From the NCBI GenBank assembly GCA_034401135.1, contig JAWZSP010000001.1:4588001-4652000 (forward strand): a DNA stretch of 64,000 nt, written 5' to 3'. The notes beneath the pieces were generated by a model. It saw only the letters and a program-made list of their open reading frames with translations. It made no database searches and was not told the origin of the DNA. This DNA is from Volutella citrinella. Lineage: Eukaryota > Ascomycota > Sordariomycetes > Hypocreales > Nectriaceae. The position numbers and the translations under genes are program-made. Of this stretch, positions 21,839 to 33,935 are shown piece after piece. The stretch's first letter is position 1, and each line of letters starts with the position of its first letter.

Positions 21839-24800
21839 CGAGCGCCCAGCCGACGCCTCCTGTCGCAACCCCGTCGAGCCCCACGATTGATGAAGCGACA
21901 GCTGCAATTCTCCAGGTTTCCTCCATGGGCAGGTCGGCGATTAATTACGACCCAGCGATCCGGGCCAAGGACTCTCGTGGGAGACAAAAAGCAAACAAGG
22001 AGGAAATTATTTCTTCATCTCGCCAAGCGTGAACCTTCACGATGGGTCAGCACGGAGCCTGACGAACTGAACTGTCCCTGGCCTCTGCGAGACCTGCGCC
22101 CACTGTTGGCACCGACTTGTGGATGACGAATGGCTGATGGCAGACGATGGAGGTTGTTTACTGCTGCCGTTGCCGCCCTACCGTCATAATGCCCGTGCTA
22201 TTACTACCGGATGCGTGCAACAACCCACTCTGCCTCCAAGCTCTCGAGTATTCGCGGGCCAGGTGCAGGCTCTTGCGGCACCTTTTGACAGCTCGATTAC
22301 ACCTGCCTCCGGTCCCTGGCAATAGGCAGGTACCTGGCCCTGTCATGCATCGATGATGGATGTGCAGTCGCACGAGATGTAAGCGTCACTCGCTCAAGGC
22401 CGTAGCCGTCGCCTCGGGACCGTCAAACTAACCAAAGGACCCTCCTTGTCTGCCGTCTCCTGCCCGGCAAGGTTTGCACCATGCTTCGCATTCCTCGTGG
22501 GCCTTGATTGAGTTGAAAGCCGCTGCCGCGTGAATATGCATGTATTGGGTGAGAGCTCACCGCGCGACCAGGAGCCGGCGCGCGGTGGCTGGAAACCCGC
22601 CCGTAAGGCTGCGGCTGGGCCGTTTCGAGACGGAAAGCCGGTGCGGAGGTGTGGCACACCCGTGGAGGGCAGCTGGGCCAATGGGCGGGGACAGCGCCGT
22701 TGCGACGACACGGGCGTGGCGCTGCTTAGGGCAAGCTTGGCGACCCTCGACGGGAAGTCCAGGTGGTGATCCCCGCCCGGCGACGAAGAGGGAAGGGGGG
22801 GTTTCAGTGAGTGAATGGGGCGAGGCGCTCATTGTCGCATTCGCTCGTTGTTTGCTAGGCCATTGTGCCGAGCCGCGACGACAGGCGACCACATCGTCAG
22901 CGGCGAAATCTGCCTTGGATGGTTAATTATTACTTTTGCTGCTGGGATGCGATGCGATGGGGTCCGTCCAGGGATGACACGATGGGCCGTTGCCGGGAGA
23001 AATTGACATCCGCGTGGCTCTCCAGCGGTTCGTCGTCACGTCGCACCGCTAATGGAATTGACTGCTGCTCACGCCCAGCAGCAATTACACACAGCCCCTG
23101 GTCAGTCAGACTCGCTCGTCAACGAAGGCTGGGTCCACCAGCATTTGTGCTCGCATCTGCCCTGTCGATATGAATGAAGCCTGAAGGGCACAGTAGCATG
23201 CTGGCATGGTAGCTTATTACCGCGTAAGGCAGTCAATGAGAATGAGGGGAGCCGGTCTCGACCCACGGGCAGGCAGGAGGCTCTAAGGTCCTGCCCCTCC
23301 AGTGAGTAGCCTCCACCAGTCCCCCACTAATATCATCATTCTTTGCTCTTCACGCTCCCTTGTCTCTGCTTGTCTCTCAGCTTCATGCCCACCACATCTG
23401 CCGGCTCCGCTCCATCGGCTCCACCGCCGTCCACAGGCGGCCCCGATGCCCGCTTGGCAGAGCAGCGACGACGACAACGAGTCGATGACAGCACTGATGA
23501 GCAAGCACCGGCTCGTCATGACAACGCACCCCAACAGCAGCAGCCAAAGCGCCATTGCTGACACCCCCACAGGCCTCACTTAGGCTCTGGGTCTTGGCAC
23601 GCCGCACGGCCTCGCACTGGCCCGCACCAGGTGCCTCCACCGATGCACCATCATGCACCCTTGTCCTGTCTGTGTTGTTGTTGCCCGAGGATCAACACGA
23701 CCCAGTGCGCCCCCCGGTGCCGTCTGTGCTGACTGCTGACCAGGCATGTGCTTCAATGTCAATTGTGTGTGTGCAAAGCCGATGGTAGAATCCCATCCTG
23801 ACAGGTGCCATCAACAATGGAATGGTCAAAGAGAAGGAGGGCATCAATGACCAACAACAGCGCCGCCTCTGCTGGCTCAGCCGGGTTGTGGTGAATTCCC
23901 CCATTTGGCAGCTGATGAAAAGAATGACTGGCACATACTTTCTCCTCCCCAGCAGCTAGCATCGCCGCCAATCCCATGCATGCAGTCCCGGCCCATGCAG
24001 TCCGCGGTCACATCCCGGCCGCTCGCGATGCCACCACCCACATGCCGTTGGCTCCCAACTCGCCAAGCCTCACGCCGTCTGAGGCTCCAAGAGTCCAACA
24101 CGAGCTAACCTGCGGGCCTCGTGGCCTCTGGGCTATGGGAATCGCTGCTGTGGCTTGGTGCTGTGCCACCCACCCAGCCAATGCCAACCTGATCGCATCC
24201 CCTCGACGTGCGCTGCGGCTGTTTGATGGATGTCCTAGCTGCTTCGTGTTTTCTGCCACAGGCTAGCTGCTGCTAAATCAGTCCACTGGGGTGGTGCTAA
24301 TACCGTATTACCGGCGAGGCTCGCAATTGCACGTTGGTTGCAGTACGGGTTGCATGCATGTACGCAGAGCTGCCCTCAGCTTCCATCGCCGGCTGTCTCT
24401 GATAAGCACGCAAGTGTTCAAGGCCCTCTATTATGACCCTCTCTCTCTCTCCAACACACCCCCGGCCGTGGCCCCTGCGCTCGCACAACGCAGCCGAGTT
24501 CAGACCGACTTTGGGCCTCCGCATCGGCCGTGGTCGCTTGACCCAGGTCCCAGGATCATTCGTGCGTAATAAGTTCGCGCCCCGTCGTGGAAGCCTGGAA
24601 CGGCAGCGACGGTCCCATCGGCTCCGTCTCCTCTCGGCGCCATGGCCTCGCGGTGCAGCCGACTGAGCGGCTTTGCACCACTCATGGAGCGTCCCTGATC
24701 AGTGACTCCCTGGCAACCCCCAACCTTGTCCTGGCAAGCCTGGTCAGGGTGGGCCATGCTCCGCGAGTTAAGGTAGGTTGAGGGGACCACTTGGGCTTGG

Positions 24801-25624
24801 GGCCCGGCTCGCCTCTTGACCGTGACTCGTTGCCGCCCTGGCCCCTGGCAGTGGTGGTGCTGCATGTGCTCTGGGCTGCATTGTCACCCACGGAGCGCTC
24901 TGGTGAGGATCGTCGTCATGGCCCAAGAGGCAGAGGCGGGGACCATCTCAGTTGGGGTCCGCCTGCCTTACCACCCATACTATGAAGAAGGCGGGAGAGC
25001 CTCCTCGTCCTCCTCCTGCCCGGCCGTCTCCGCAGTGATGCTTGCTCTAGCCTCGTCATATTTTGCTGAGACCCAGAGCATAATTTCCGAGGGCCCCAAG
25101 ATCATATCACTTGCTGGGACTTCGGTATATGCCTGGAGACGCGGCCGAGTAGTTTGCGTAGCCCATCCATCCATCTCATAGCCAGCGCATCGTCCTCATC
25201 ATACGCCCCGTCCCCCCCCTCCCCACTCTCAGGGCTGCCTCTTCAACATCTCACGTCCAAGCAACGGCACCCTGTGGCTTGCTGCCAGAATCTAAATTGC
25301 AATTGGGGCTCTCCGGTCTGGCAACGCAGCACGATGTAAGCACAACCAGGTGTCTTATGCGGATGACTCCGTAGGACGCCTCGCTCAGCCACCAGCCACT
25401 GACCACTCTTAGCCCACCCCTCGAGCTCACATATATTCTACCCAGGCCCAGTTTGGAGTTGGAGCTCGGGCGCCTGTCCTCTGACCTCTGCTGAGTCTGT
25501 CGTTAACGAACCTCTTTCAACTTACCAGAGTCGCACGCACGCTGCCCCCGGTGCTACTCTCGCCCCCGAACACGCAGGTGTATTGAACGGCATTGTTTGC
25601 GGCCAGCTCCGTTGACGGGCAGTC

Positions 25625-28600
25625 ATGAGGTTCTTGGGCGCTGTCGGCACTTTGGGTGCCTTGCTCGCCCACAACTCGGCTGCTTTCAAGCTCGGCCCTT
25701 TGAAGCTGGAGGCGCGAGCTGCTGCGAAGCATGAGAAGCGGGAGTATCCAGTTACTCCAGGGCCCGCCATCGTGGACTCACCACTGTATAAGACGCCAAA
25801 ATATGACACTACCATCATCGAAACCACCTGGATCACAGTGACCAATTGGGACCCGGAGTGCGGTTGCCCAAAGACAACATCTTCATCCACTGAGATCACT
25901 ATTGTCACTACCACAAGCGTTCCTCCCGAGCCTACGACCACCACCAAGCAGCCGCCGCCTGACACTACCAGCGAGTCTTCGGCGCCTCCAGACACAACCA
26001 GCGAGTCTACCGCGCCTCCGGATACTACCACCAAGACTACGGCGCCTCCGGATACTACCAGCGAGTCTACCGCGCCTCCAGATAACACCACTTCTACAAG
26101 CGAGTCTACGCAGCCAGATACCACCGAGTCTACGACGCCAACTGAAACTCCCACCGAGTCCACCACCGAGACTACTGTGCCAACTGAAACTCCCACTACG
26201 TCGGAAACTGACACGTCCAATACTACGAGTCCCACGACCAAGACTACCTCGACTGGTACGGAATCTTGCGTAGGCTCCATCTCAACCACCACCGAGACTG
26301 TCAAGGTCAAGGAGACGGTCAGGGTTTGCGGTGGCTACGGGTGCCCCAAGGAAACCGAGTACATCTGCGGAAAGAAGTGTCCAAAGGAGACCGAGTACAT
26401 CTGCGGAAAAAAGTGTCCAAAGGAGACCGAATACCACTGTCGAAAGGATTGCGCGAAGCCGACGGTTACTGTGACGGTCACCGCCCAATGGTACGTTGGA
26501 ATCTACCTGTCATTACTTGCAATCACCCACTAACATGTCTCTAGCACCGGAACTGTCGTGTAGTAAGCTCAAGTCCAGAGAAAACGCGTCATGTTCATCT
26601 CACTAACATCGCCAGTTCTACGATCTACTCCACCATCTTCTCCGAGACTGTCGTAAGTACATGCGCAACTCCTTGCTGTATCAACCACTGACGAGCAACA
26701 AAGGTCTATGAGCCCACGACCGTTGTCAGGGATGGCGTGACGCAAACTGTTGTCAGGGACGGTGAGACGGTCACTGTTGTCGACCCTACAACTATTGTCA
26801 GGGATGGCACGACTGTTGTCAGGGACGGCGAGACGGTCACTGTAGTTGAGCCCACAACTGTTGTTCAACCAGGCACAACTGTTGTCAGAGACGGCACAAC
26901 TGTTGTCAGAGACGGCACAACTGTCGTCAGGGATGGCGAGACGGTCACTGTGGTTGAGCCCACGACTATTGTCCAACCAGGCACGACTGTTGTCCGGGAC
27001 GGCACAACGCTCACCGTGGTTGAGCCCACAACTATTGTCCGGGACGGCACGACGCTCACTGTGGTTGAACCGACGACCGTTGTCCAACCAGGCACGACTG
27101 TTGTCCAGGATGGCACCACGCTCACTGTGGTTGAACCCACGACCATTGTTCAGCCAGGTACGACTATTGTCCAACCAGGTGAGACTGTTGTCAGGGATGG
27201 TCAGACCCTCACGGTGATCGAACCCACGACCATTGTTCAACCAGGTACGACTGTTGTCCGGGATGGCACCACGCTCACCGTGGTCGAGCCTACGACCATT
27301 GTCCGAGAAGGCGAGACACGCGTCTTGCCTGGAGCGACTGTCACCCTGCCGCCGCAGCTGATCGTGACGACGGTGTCGGGCAGGGAGGTCACCATCACGC
27401 CGCCGGCCGAGGAGAGGACAATTACAATCCCCGGCCAGACCATTGTCAGCACGGTAACGCAGCAGCTGCCGGCATCAACCATCACAACAGTCAGGGACGG
27501 CGTGACAATCACGACGACCGTTCCTGGGTCGACGACGGTGTTCACGACGACCATTACTGCTCAAGGACCTCCCGGCGCCACGGTGACTCTCAACCGGGAA
27601 CTCACCGTCTGTCCCAAGCCCACTGGCAAGTCGGCAGTGCTCCGTCCGGACTCTGACCGCACCTTCGGCTGCGACCCCGGATATGTCTGCAACCCTCCCA
27701 AGCCGTCGTGGTGTAACTGGTGGCCCGAGCCGCCGCGCCAGGACTTCCTGTGCGAGCCCGAGGACTGTATTCCCGCGCCGCCGCTGCGGTTGACCACGTG
27801 GAAGAAGAACGAGACTGGCTACGTGCCGCCGTCGTTTGGATACTTCAACCTCAACCCCGAGGCGTTTGGCCTGTCGTACGGAATCTTCGAGAAGAGGACG
27901 TTCGAGAAGGTCAACCGCAAGGGCAAGACTGTGACCATTACGACTGGCGACTGGACCTCGCAGGCGTCCATCACCAACTGGCCCCAGGCGTCGAGCAGCG
28001 CCGAGGCGGCACGCAAGGTCGTGCACCGGGACACGCACCAGCTCAGGAAGCGCGACACCAACACCACGCCGGCCATCTGCTACGACGACTGCAACAACGC
28101 CTACAGGATCGCCCTGCGCCTCGGCAAGACGGACGAGCTCTGCAAGAGCGACTCCGACTTCAGCACCAACCACGACCTGTGCACGCAGTGCATCGTGGAC
28201 AACAGCGACAGCACCAAGAACACGATTCGCGACTACGTCGAGCCCGAGTTCGCCCAGTTCATCAACTTCTGCAACGGCCGGAGCCCCTCGACGCCCAGCA
28301 CCAGCCGCGGCAGCCCCGCGCAGTCGCAGGTGGTCTCGTCGCCAGTTGCCCAGCAGACCACCGCTCAGAGGGATCCCAACACCAGCAATGCCTTCACCGC
28401 CCTTGCCCCCAGCTCGACTGCTCCTCCGGCCAACCAGCCCACCACCTCGCCCTCTCAGGCCCAGTCGCAGGCCCCCTCTCAGAGCCCTTCTCAGAGCCCC
28501 TCTCAGAATGGCTCGCCTACGAGCGGTAGCGTCTCGGCTCAGGCCATCCCCGTCACCAACGCTGGGACGTCCTCCGCCGCCGGCACCAGCTCCCCGAGAC

Positions 28601-28947
28601 AGACGGCCGCCGCAGCTTCCTCGTCCGCGGCTGTTTCATCCGCAGCTGCCTCGACGGCGGCTGGGGAGCCGAACGCCACCGGAGCCAGCACAAGCTCCCC
28701 GGCCACCTCTGGCGGGGCCAGGCCGTCTTCCGGCGGCGGAAACGACAGGGGCGCAGCGGCCGGCGGAGGAGGATCCAGCATCTCGACACGTACTGGATCC
28801 GGCTCGTCATCCGGCTCGTCGGCCCCTGGCGTAGTCCCACCCACATCCGCGCCATCTACCGAGGTGGTCTCAACCGGAACGGCGTCTCGCCTCACCACCA
28901 GCCTGGCCACCTTGTTTGCCATGCTGACGGCCCTCTTCCTCCTTTGA
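25625..28947 (+). CDS. Large repeat-rich GPI-type surface glycoprotein (adhesin/mucin-like)
   Basis: Four exons: 25625-26490, 26545-26562 (18 nt), 26616-26652 and 26704-28947; 1054 residues. Order: signal peptide (1-20); mature N-terminus after a basic KREYP site; Thr/Ser/Pro mucin segment with PPDTTSEST-type repeats (about 100-205); three 12-residue CPKETEYICGKK-type repeats (240-276); a long block of VVRDG/TVTVVEPTT/VQPGTT repeats (about 310-510) encoded at 26716-27310; a Cys- and Trp-rich globular part (about 605-850, including CNPPKPSWCNWWPEP and ICYDDCNNAYRIAL); a Ser/Pro/Gln stalk; and a hydrophobic C-terminal GPI signal. This is the layout of fungal adhesins and wall mucins, anchored at the surface and probably heavily O-mannosylated. 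The ligand is unknown. The repeats should be prone to length variation between strains. Preceded by the 6.1-kb gap. Confidence 0.87.
26342..26449 (+). repeat. Triplicated 36-bp unit encoding CPKETEYICGKK
   Basis: Three head-to-tail copies of a 12-codon unit; the third has diverged (HCRKD). Each unit carries two cysteines, suggesting small disulfide-linked modules. Confidence 0.85.
26716..27310 (+). repeat. Tandem coding repeats of the surface glycoprotein
   Basis: Alternating modules encode TTVVRDG, ETVTVVEP, TTIVQPG and TLTVVEP. Units of 21-24 bp combine into higher-order repeats of about 45-66 bp. Nucleotide identity between copies is high, so slippage and recombination are expected. Confidence 0.88.
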
Positions 28948-29521
28948 TTTTCGCCGTACATTTTTTGAAAGCACACCCATTTTTCTGCATTGACGCATTC
29001 ACGACACTCCTTGGACAAATGATAATGTTTTACACGATGAGACTGAACTCCTGGTAGCGCATAGACTTTTTGGCATTTTTTGGTTATTGATGTTTTACGA
29101 CATTGGGAAGGCCGTGTGAAGGACATGATGATGTTTACACACACACACGCACACTCACACTCATTTTATGGCGCACTTGGAAACCAGAATCAGCATATGG
29201 AAATGCATCCCGGATTGATACCCCTGACGCTCCTTAGCATAAACCCCCCGGAGGCAATTGTTGGAAATTTGGATGGATGGGCAGAGATTGAGCTTGCCCC
29301 TGGGCGGAGGGAGGAAACGATGAGGCATTGGAAGAGAATCGCGAGGCCAGAATGGCTAGGGTTTTAATGAGTTGGTTGGTGAAAATGGATATAAATGCGA
29401 CACGAGGGACCTTTTCAGTCCCGATGAATCAAATGGATAAACTGCTTTGCCTTAAATTTAGTTACCCAAGATGACCAACGATTGTTTATTCCACAAGTGA
29501 AACCCCATTCGCCAGCTGGTC
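28948..29521. other. Convergent 3' region
   Basis: Follows the glycoprotein stop codon. AT-rich with a CA microsatellite at 29137-29160. No gene seen. Confidence 0.5.
29137..29160. repeat. CA dinucleotide microsatellite
   Basis: About ten CA units with one G and one T interruption. Confidence 0.85.
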
Positions 29522-29803
29522 TCATCTCGGCAGCAAGGCAAGCAACGAGGCCGGTTTCCACCCTCGCTTCAGTCTCTCCGATGTTGTTGTCTCATATTTT
29601 AACAGAGCAGCCTCCTTCTCGCCGTACTCGCTGTACACGCTCTCTATCGAGTATCGCCTCTTTAACCGAGGCCGGACAGTGGCCGCGTTGGCCACCTCGC
29701 GTGACGGGCGTCGGAGTGGAATGCGCAGGCTGTCCCAGAATTCGGCCATCTCGGCCGCCGTCGGCACTGGGACGACAAAGGTCGTGTAGGAGAAGGGCAG
29801 CAT
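29522..29803 (-). CDS. Small basic protein of unknown function
   Basis: 93 residues, single exon. I do not recognise a named family. The frame is believable because it opens with a well-formed N-terminus (MLPFSYTTFVVPVPTAAEMA), has an amphipathic middle (EFWDSLRIPLRRPSREVAN) and a basic, Tyr/Ser-rich second half (RPRLKRRYSIESVYSEYGEK), unlike the random frames nearby. Three arginine clusters could suit nuclear or mitochondrial targeting or RNA contact, but nothing proves this. There is no signal peptide or transmembrane helix. The start ATG follows a short pyrimidine-rich leader on the minus strand. It lies between the glycoprotein gene and BIR1 without shared orientation logic. Confidence 0.5.
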   Translation of the reverse strand: MLPFSYTTFVVPVPTAAEMAEFWDSLRIPLRRPSREVANAATVRPRLKRRYSIESVYSEYGEKEAALLKYETTTSERLKRGWKPASLLALLPR

Positions 29804-30578
29804 GGCCGTGTCGATTCTGGCGGGCGGGGGATATCTGGGAGTGTGGGGTTGGGCTGCGGCTGCGGCTGGTGGTTTCTACTTCGCCCCAGGAAGACAGAGG
29901 ATGACAAGACTCAGAAGCGTGCAAGCTAGAGAGAGAGCTGAGATGGATGGCAGGGTACAGACGGATGTGTCTGTTGCACATCCAAGTCCCCGGCCAGAGG
30001 GATGTCATGTTTTATATATCCAACGGACAGAAGGCTCGCGTTATCGCAGCCGAACCAGATACTACTGTACGTAGAGCGGTTTGAGACATGGGACGCAAAG
30101 TTCCGTCTACAACCTTAGCCAACGCTCTGCAAGGGGGTCTTGGGACCAAGAGCTTGCAGAAGCTAAGTCGGTGGGAAAAGGAAGTTCCCGGTGTGGCGTC
30201 GCCAAGCTCCATTGTTGACACTGGATTCCCCAGCCAAGTTTCCTCGAGGCTGCCGCCACACGACATTCCAGGCCTAGGAGCGAAGAGGAATGAGGTGACA
30301 ACCCCCACACGTTGACGCTGGCATGTGGCTGGCTCGGCTGGTCATTTTCATCCCCAATAGGCTGCTCCAGATAGTGTGATAAGTTGTGGATGCGCATGGC
30401 AGCTTCATCCAATTGAACCTTTCATTCAGAATATCAAGTCATTATTTCATAAACGCCACACATATGCCAAACCAACCCAGTAAACCTGCCATTAACCGTA
30501 GTCCGCTGGCCGAAGTAAACATTCGTTGCCAATCGAGCCAATATACCAACCAAACTTCATCCTGTCGCGCGTCATGTC
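29804..30578. other. Intergenic region
   Basis: Promoter side of the small protein gene and 3' side of BIR1. Only short frames without family character; no RNA gene seen. Confidence 0.5.
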
Positions 30579-33346
30579 TCATTCAACAATCAATCCCTCG
30601 AGCACACGCATTGCCCTAGTGCCCTCGCTCTCAAACCGGCTAACCATGGCCTCGCACTCCTGCTTCAGCTTCTTCTCCGCCTCACCGGCATTGTGGTAGA
30701 TCCAATCCTCTACTGTCATTTGCTTCTCGGGCGAGCTGAGGTCCTGGCCCTGCTTCAGTAACCGATCAACTCCGTTCTCCTTGTCACCATTCTTCACTGG
30801 CGACCCCAGCACAGCCTCAATGTCGACCTCGGTCCAACTGGTCGTGGTGCGTAGGCCGGCGATCATGTTACGCTTTGAAGGCGAGCCACGCGAGGGCGTA
30901 GCCTGTATCGGTGCCAGAGCAACCCGCTTGGGGTTCGTGCTGGCAGCAGGCATTGACGACGGCGGCTGGTTCTCGGCATCAGAAGCCTGCGGCGACTGAG
31001 ACGGTGAGATTGCGGCTTGTCGTGCCGATGGGGCTGGTGAGATTATTCGACCGGGCGTAGAAGGCGGCTGGCCAAGGGATTCCACATTGCCATTGACACG
31101 AGCCGGGGACGACGCATCGTGTCGAACAAACGGCGAAGAGGGATCCTCAAAGGAGACCACCGCATGATCAACAATCTGAGCAGACTGCAGCTCGTCTTCG
31201 GCGTCTTGAACAGCATCGCGGCTTTGCTTGTCCTCCTTGGCCTCCATCGACTGCCTTGCCTCAAGTGACTTCTTGGGCGGCCTTCCGCGGCCACGCTTAG
31301 GGGCGGGCTCCGGCTCCTTCGTCTCTTCGGGTGCAATCGATGGCCGGGCTGCAAGCGATGCTTTGGACGGTCGACCACGACCACGCTTGGCGGGGGCATC
31401 ACCCTTGGTGTCAGGGGCAACCTCAGCCGGCTCGCTGACAAGGTCGTCGATGTCGTTTGCTGCAGGAGCAAGAGATGCCTTGGATGGCCGTCCACGGCCC
31501 CGCTTGCCTGTACTTTGGCGAGCTGCCTCCGACTTCTTGATGACGGTGTTTGTGCTCGCGAGACTGTCTTCATCTGCTGGCTCCACGACTTGCTCAACGT
31601 CAACTTCTGCCTCGTCCTCTTTTTGAGCATTCACAATCGGCTCCTCCTCTTCTTCAACTGGCTGCGGGCTGGGCTCCTTTTTCTTGGGCTTGCTTTGCTT
31701 GGAGGCCTTGCGGGTGCCTGCCTTTCGTCCCTTCTTGGGAACGTGCAACTCCTGCGGCTCCTCCACACGCATCTCGGCTTCAAGGGCTTCCAGTTCATCG
31801 TCTATGTCGGCTTCATCAGGTTGCGCCGGCTGCGGATCAAACATGGCATAGTCCGTCTGGGCGCTGGCTGCCTCGGATTGTTTCGCCGTCTTTGCGTTCA
31901 AGCGATCGGAATGAGAGTTGGGCTGGATTTCATCCTCGCTCAAGGACCTTTCCAGATCAGCCTCCAGCTGGCGTTCGATCTCGTCGTCATCAGGGAATGC
32001 ACCAGGTGGTGGCTTGGACGCTGTTGACACGGCAGAGGCAACGGACGCCACCGAGACCTTTCGTGTTGACTTTGTGCTTGACCCGCGAGCCTTCTTCCGG
32101 CCACCCGTCTTTTTCGGCGCTGGCGCGTCGCTCATATCCACATCAGCCGCGTCATCGAGCGTCGATGTATTCGTAACACTGTCACCACGGCCTCGTGTTG
32201 CTCGCTTCTTCGGGGCAGGAGCCTCCGATGCAGTCAAGGCAGAATCATCCATAGCTGCACTGACTCGCTTCTTCCCACGCACAGCCGGAGGTGGCGGCAG
32301 TACATCCTCTTCGATTGAGGGCTGAATGTCTTCAATGACCTCTTCCTTCTTAGTCTTCTTCCCCTTTCCCGTAGCTGCCTTTCGGCCCTTGCTCTTTTTG
32401 CCACCCTGTGTCATTGAAGCGGCAGTCAGGGTGCTATCCTCTGGGCCAGCAGTAAGATCGGTGATGGAAGTCGCCTCAGATGTGACAGTAGCGACGGATT
32501 GAACAGAAAGACGTGATATTTTAGACGCACGGCCGCCTTTTGCTTTGCTCGTTGACTTGGCGCCCTTTGTCTGCTCAAGCAGCGCGAAGAAGGCGCAATC
32601 GGGGGATCGGGTGTAGTGCTCGTCCCTATAAGTGTATGGTTAGGGAAGGCGGGCACGAGCCAAGGAATAGGTCTAGCGACTCACAGTGGTTTATCGGAAG
32701 GCTCCCAACCATCCAGTGCCAGCTGGCAGTAGACACATGTGGCCATGTCATCCGAGTCTGAAGTCGGCGTGTATTTCCAACCGGCCTCCACAAGCTAAGC
32801 TGTATCAGCAGTTTGTTCGTAGCCTGGGAACAAGCCGATTATCTCACCTGTTTTGTCTTGCATTTCCAACCCTTCTTTGAGTCATGAGGCCATCGTCCAG
32901 CAAAGGTGGCTTTTCGCGCCTCCTTCATGTACGGCTGATTAGGGTCTTCTTTCACGTAGTCTCCAACCTCAGCCTCGATGGCTGCAACGATAGCCCAGCC
33001 ACAGTCGGACGAATGCGTGAGGTGTTCGAGCAGCGGGTCGTCGCCATGCTCCCATCCGTCCAAGCCTTTGTGGCAGAGGAAACAGGTCACATTGTCTGGG
33101 TTTTCGGGGTGCGGGTTGAAGAAAAAACCGGCACGGGCGAGCTGTTTACACAAGATCAGCAATGGGGCTGAGTGAATGTCGAAAAGGATCGCGTACACTC
33201 GCAGGCGCAATGGTCTTGTGAGGCCAGTTCAGCGCCTTGGTGCCTCGGCCATTGGCGTTGGATCCTCGCTTCTTGGCCCCTTTGTGGAATGAAGCCAAAC
33301 GGTTCTCGTACGTTATGTACTGATCTGTGGGATTATCGACGACCAT
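30579..33346 (-). CDS. BIR1: Bir1/survivin-type BIR-domain protein with AT-hooks
   Basis: Four exons: 33346-33197, 33141-32848, 32794-32685 and 32625-30579; 866 residues. Two BIR zinc modules stand at the N-terminus. BIR-1 (about 14-115) opens with RLASFHKG and has CFLC and the HLTHSSDC ligand set. BIR-2 (about 150-215) has AGWKYTP, CVYC and DEHYTRSPDC. This double-BIR layout followed by a long disordered tail is that of fungal Bir1, the survivin-like member of the chromosomal passenger complex (with Aurora kinase and INCENP), acting at centromeres and the spindle. The tail is Lys/Glu-rich and carries three KRGRGRPSKAS/PPKKS AT-hook-like cores near 559, 598 and 628, plus a conserved C-terminal helix (TVEDWIYHNAGEAEKKLKQE). 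An alternative exon 3 acceptor 9 nt downstream (GTGGAG|GCC) would drop Leu-Val-Glu. Confidence 0.93.
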
Positions 33347-33935
33347 GGTGGTGATTGTCGCGTTCTGAATCGCGGTTGACTTTCGCGCAGAGTTACCAGA
33401 CGCGCAATTCTGGAGCGCGATAGATTCAGTCGAGCGTAGGTCAAAGGCAGCCGGCTACCATTTCATGCTCGTAATGTCTAGTCGGGTCGGATCTTGTGCG
33501 CTCGCTAGGCTTGTCGGCGGGAATAGCTTATGAAGGGCGAGGGTTGTTGTTGTTGGCGGAAGCTACTCCCAAGTTAATTGCGGAAGCGCCATTGGCCATG
33601 GGTGGACCCTGGGGCAGGCGTGTTTGTTTACTTTCAGATGTGGGGCCCAACCCGTCGACCAAGTTCGGTGAGCGCTCCCCCACCGAGACGGCTCTCGGTC
33701 TAGCTGGCTCCCGTCCCTTATGCAACGTCACAACTACGCCCAATTATTCCACACAGATCGGGGAGGGAGAGGCTATCTTGAAATGATCTCGCAGTGATAC
33801 GGATGATTTTTTTTCTGCGCCTATGTCAACCAATTTAGAATATCGACCCAGGGCTCTCGACACCAAACTACGTAAACACCCTCAACCAGCCATGGAAACG
33901 AAGATTCGTCATGTATTAGTAGAATAACAGACCAT
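33347..33935. other. Intergenic region
   Basis: BIR1 promoter plus the 3' end of the CoA-binding-fold gene. No gene seen. Confidence 0.5.

Larger units (their letters stand above)
19477..25624. other. 6.1-kb region without a supportable gene, upstream of surface glycoprotein
   Basis: The longest gap in the window. Many open frames up to about 150 codons occur on both strands, as expected from GC-rich DNA, but none shows a domain, a signal peptide with downstream continuity, or frame-consistent splicing. It contains CAGCC repeats (21091-21124), a GATT/ATTGA-rich patch (21786-21838), CT-rich stretches and many short GC-rich blocks. Part must be the promoter of the Kelch-type gene (left) and of the glycoprotein gene (right). 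A non-coding RNA cannot be excluded. Confidence 0.5.

Noticed and set aside
26569..27240. 223-codon minus-strand frame rich in Asn, Asp and Gly repeats
   Set aside because: Antisense image of the VVRDG/EPTT coding repeats.
27475..28173. 232-codon minus-strand frame
   Set aside because: Shadow of the GC-rich glycoprotein exon, open because of third-position GC.
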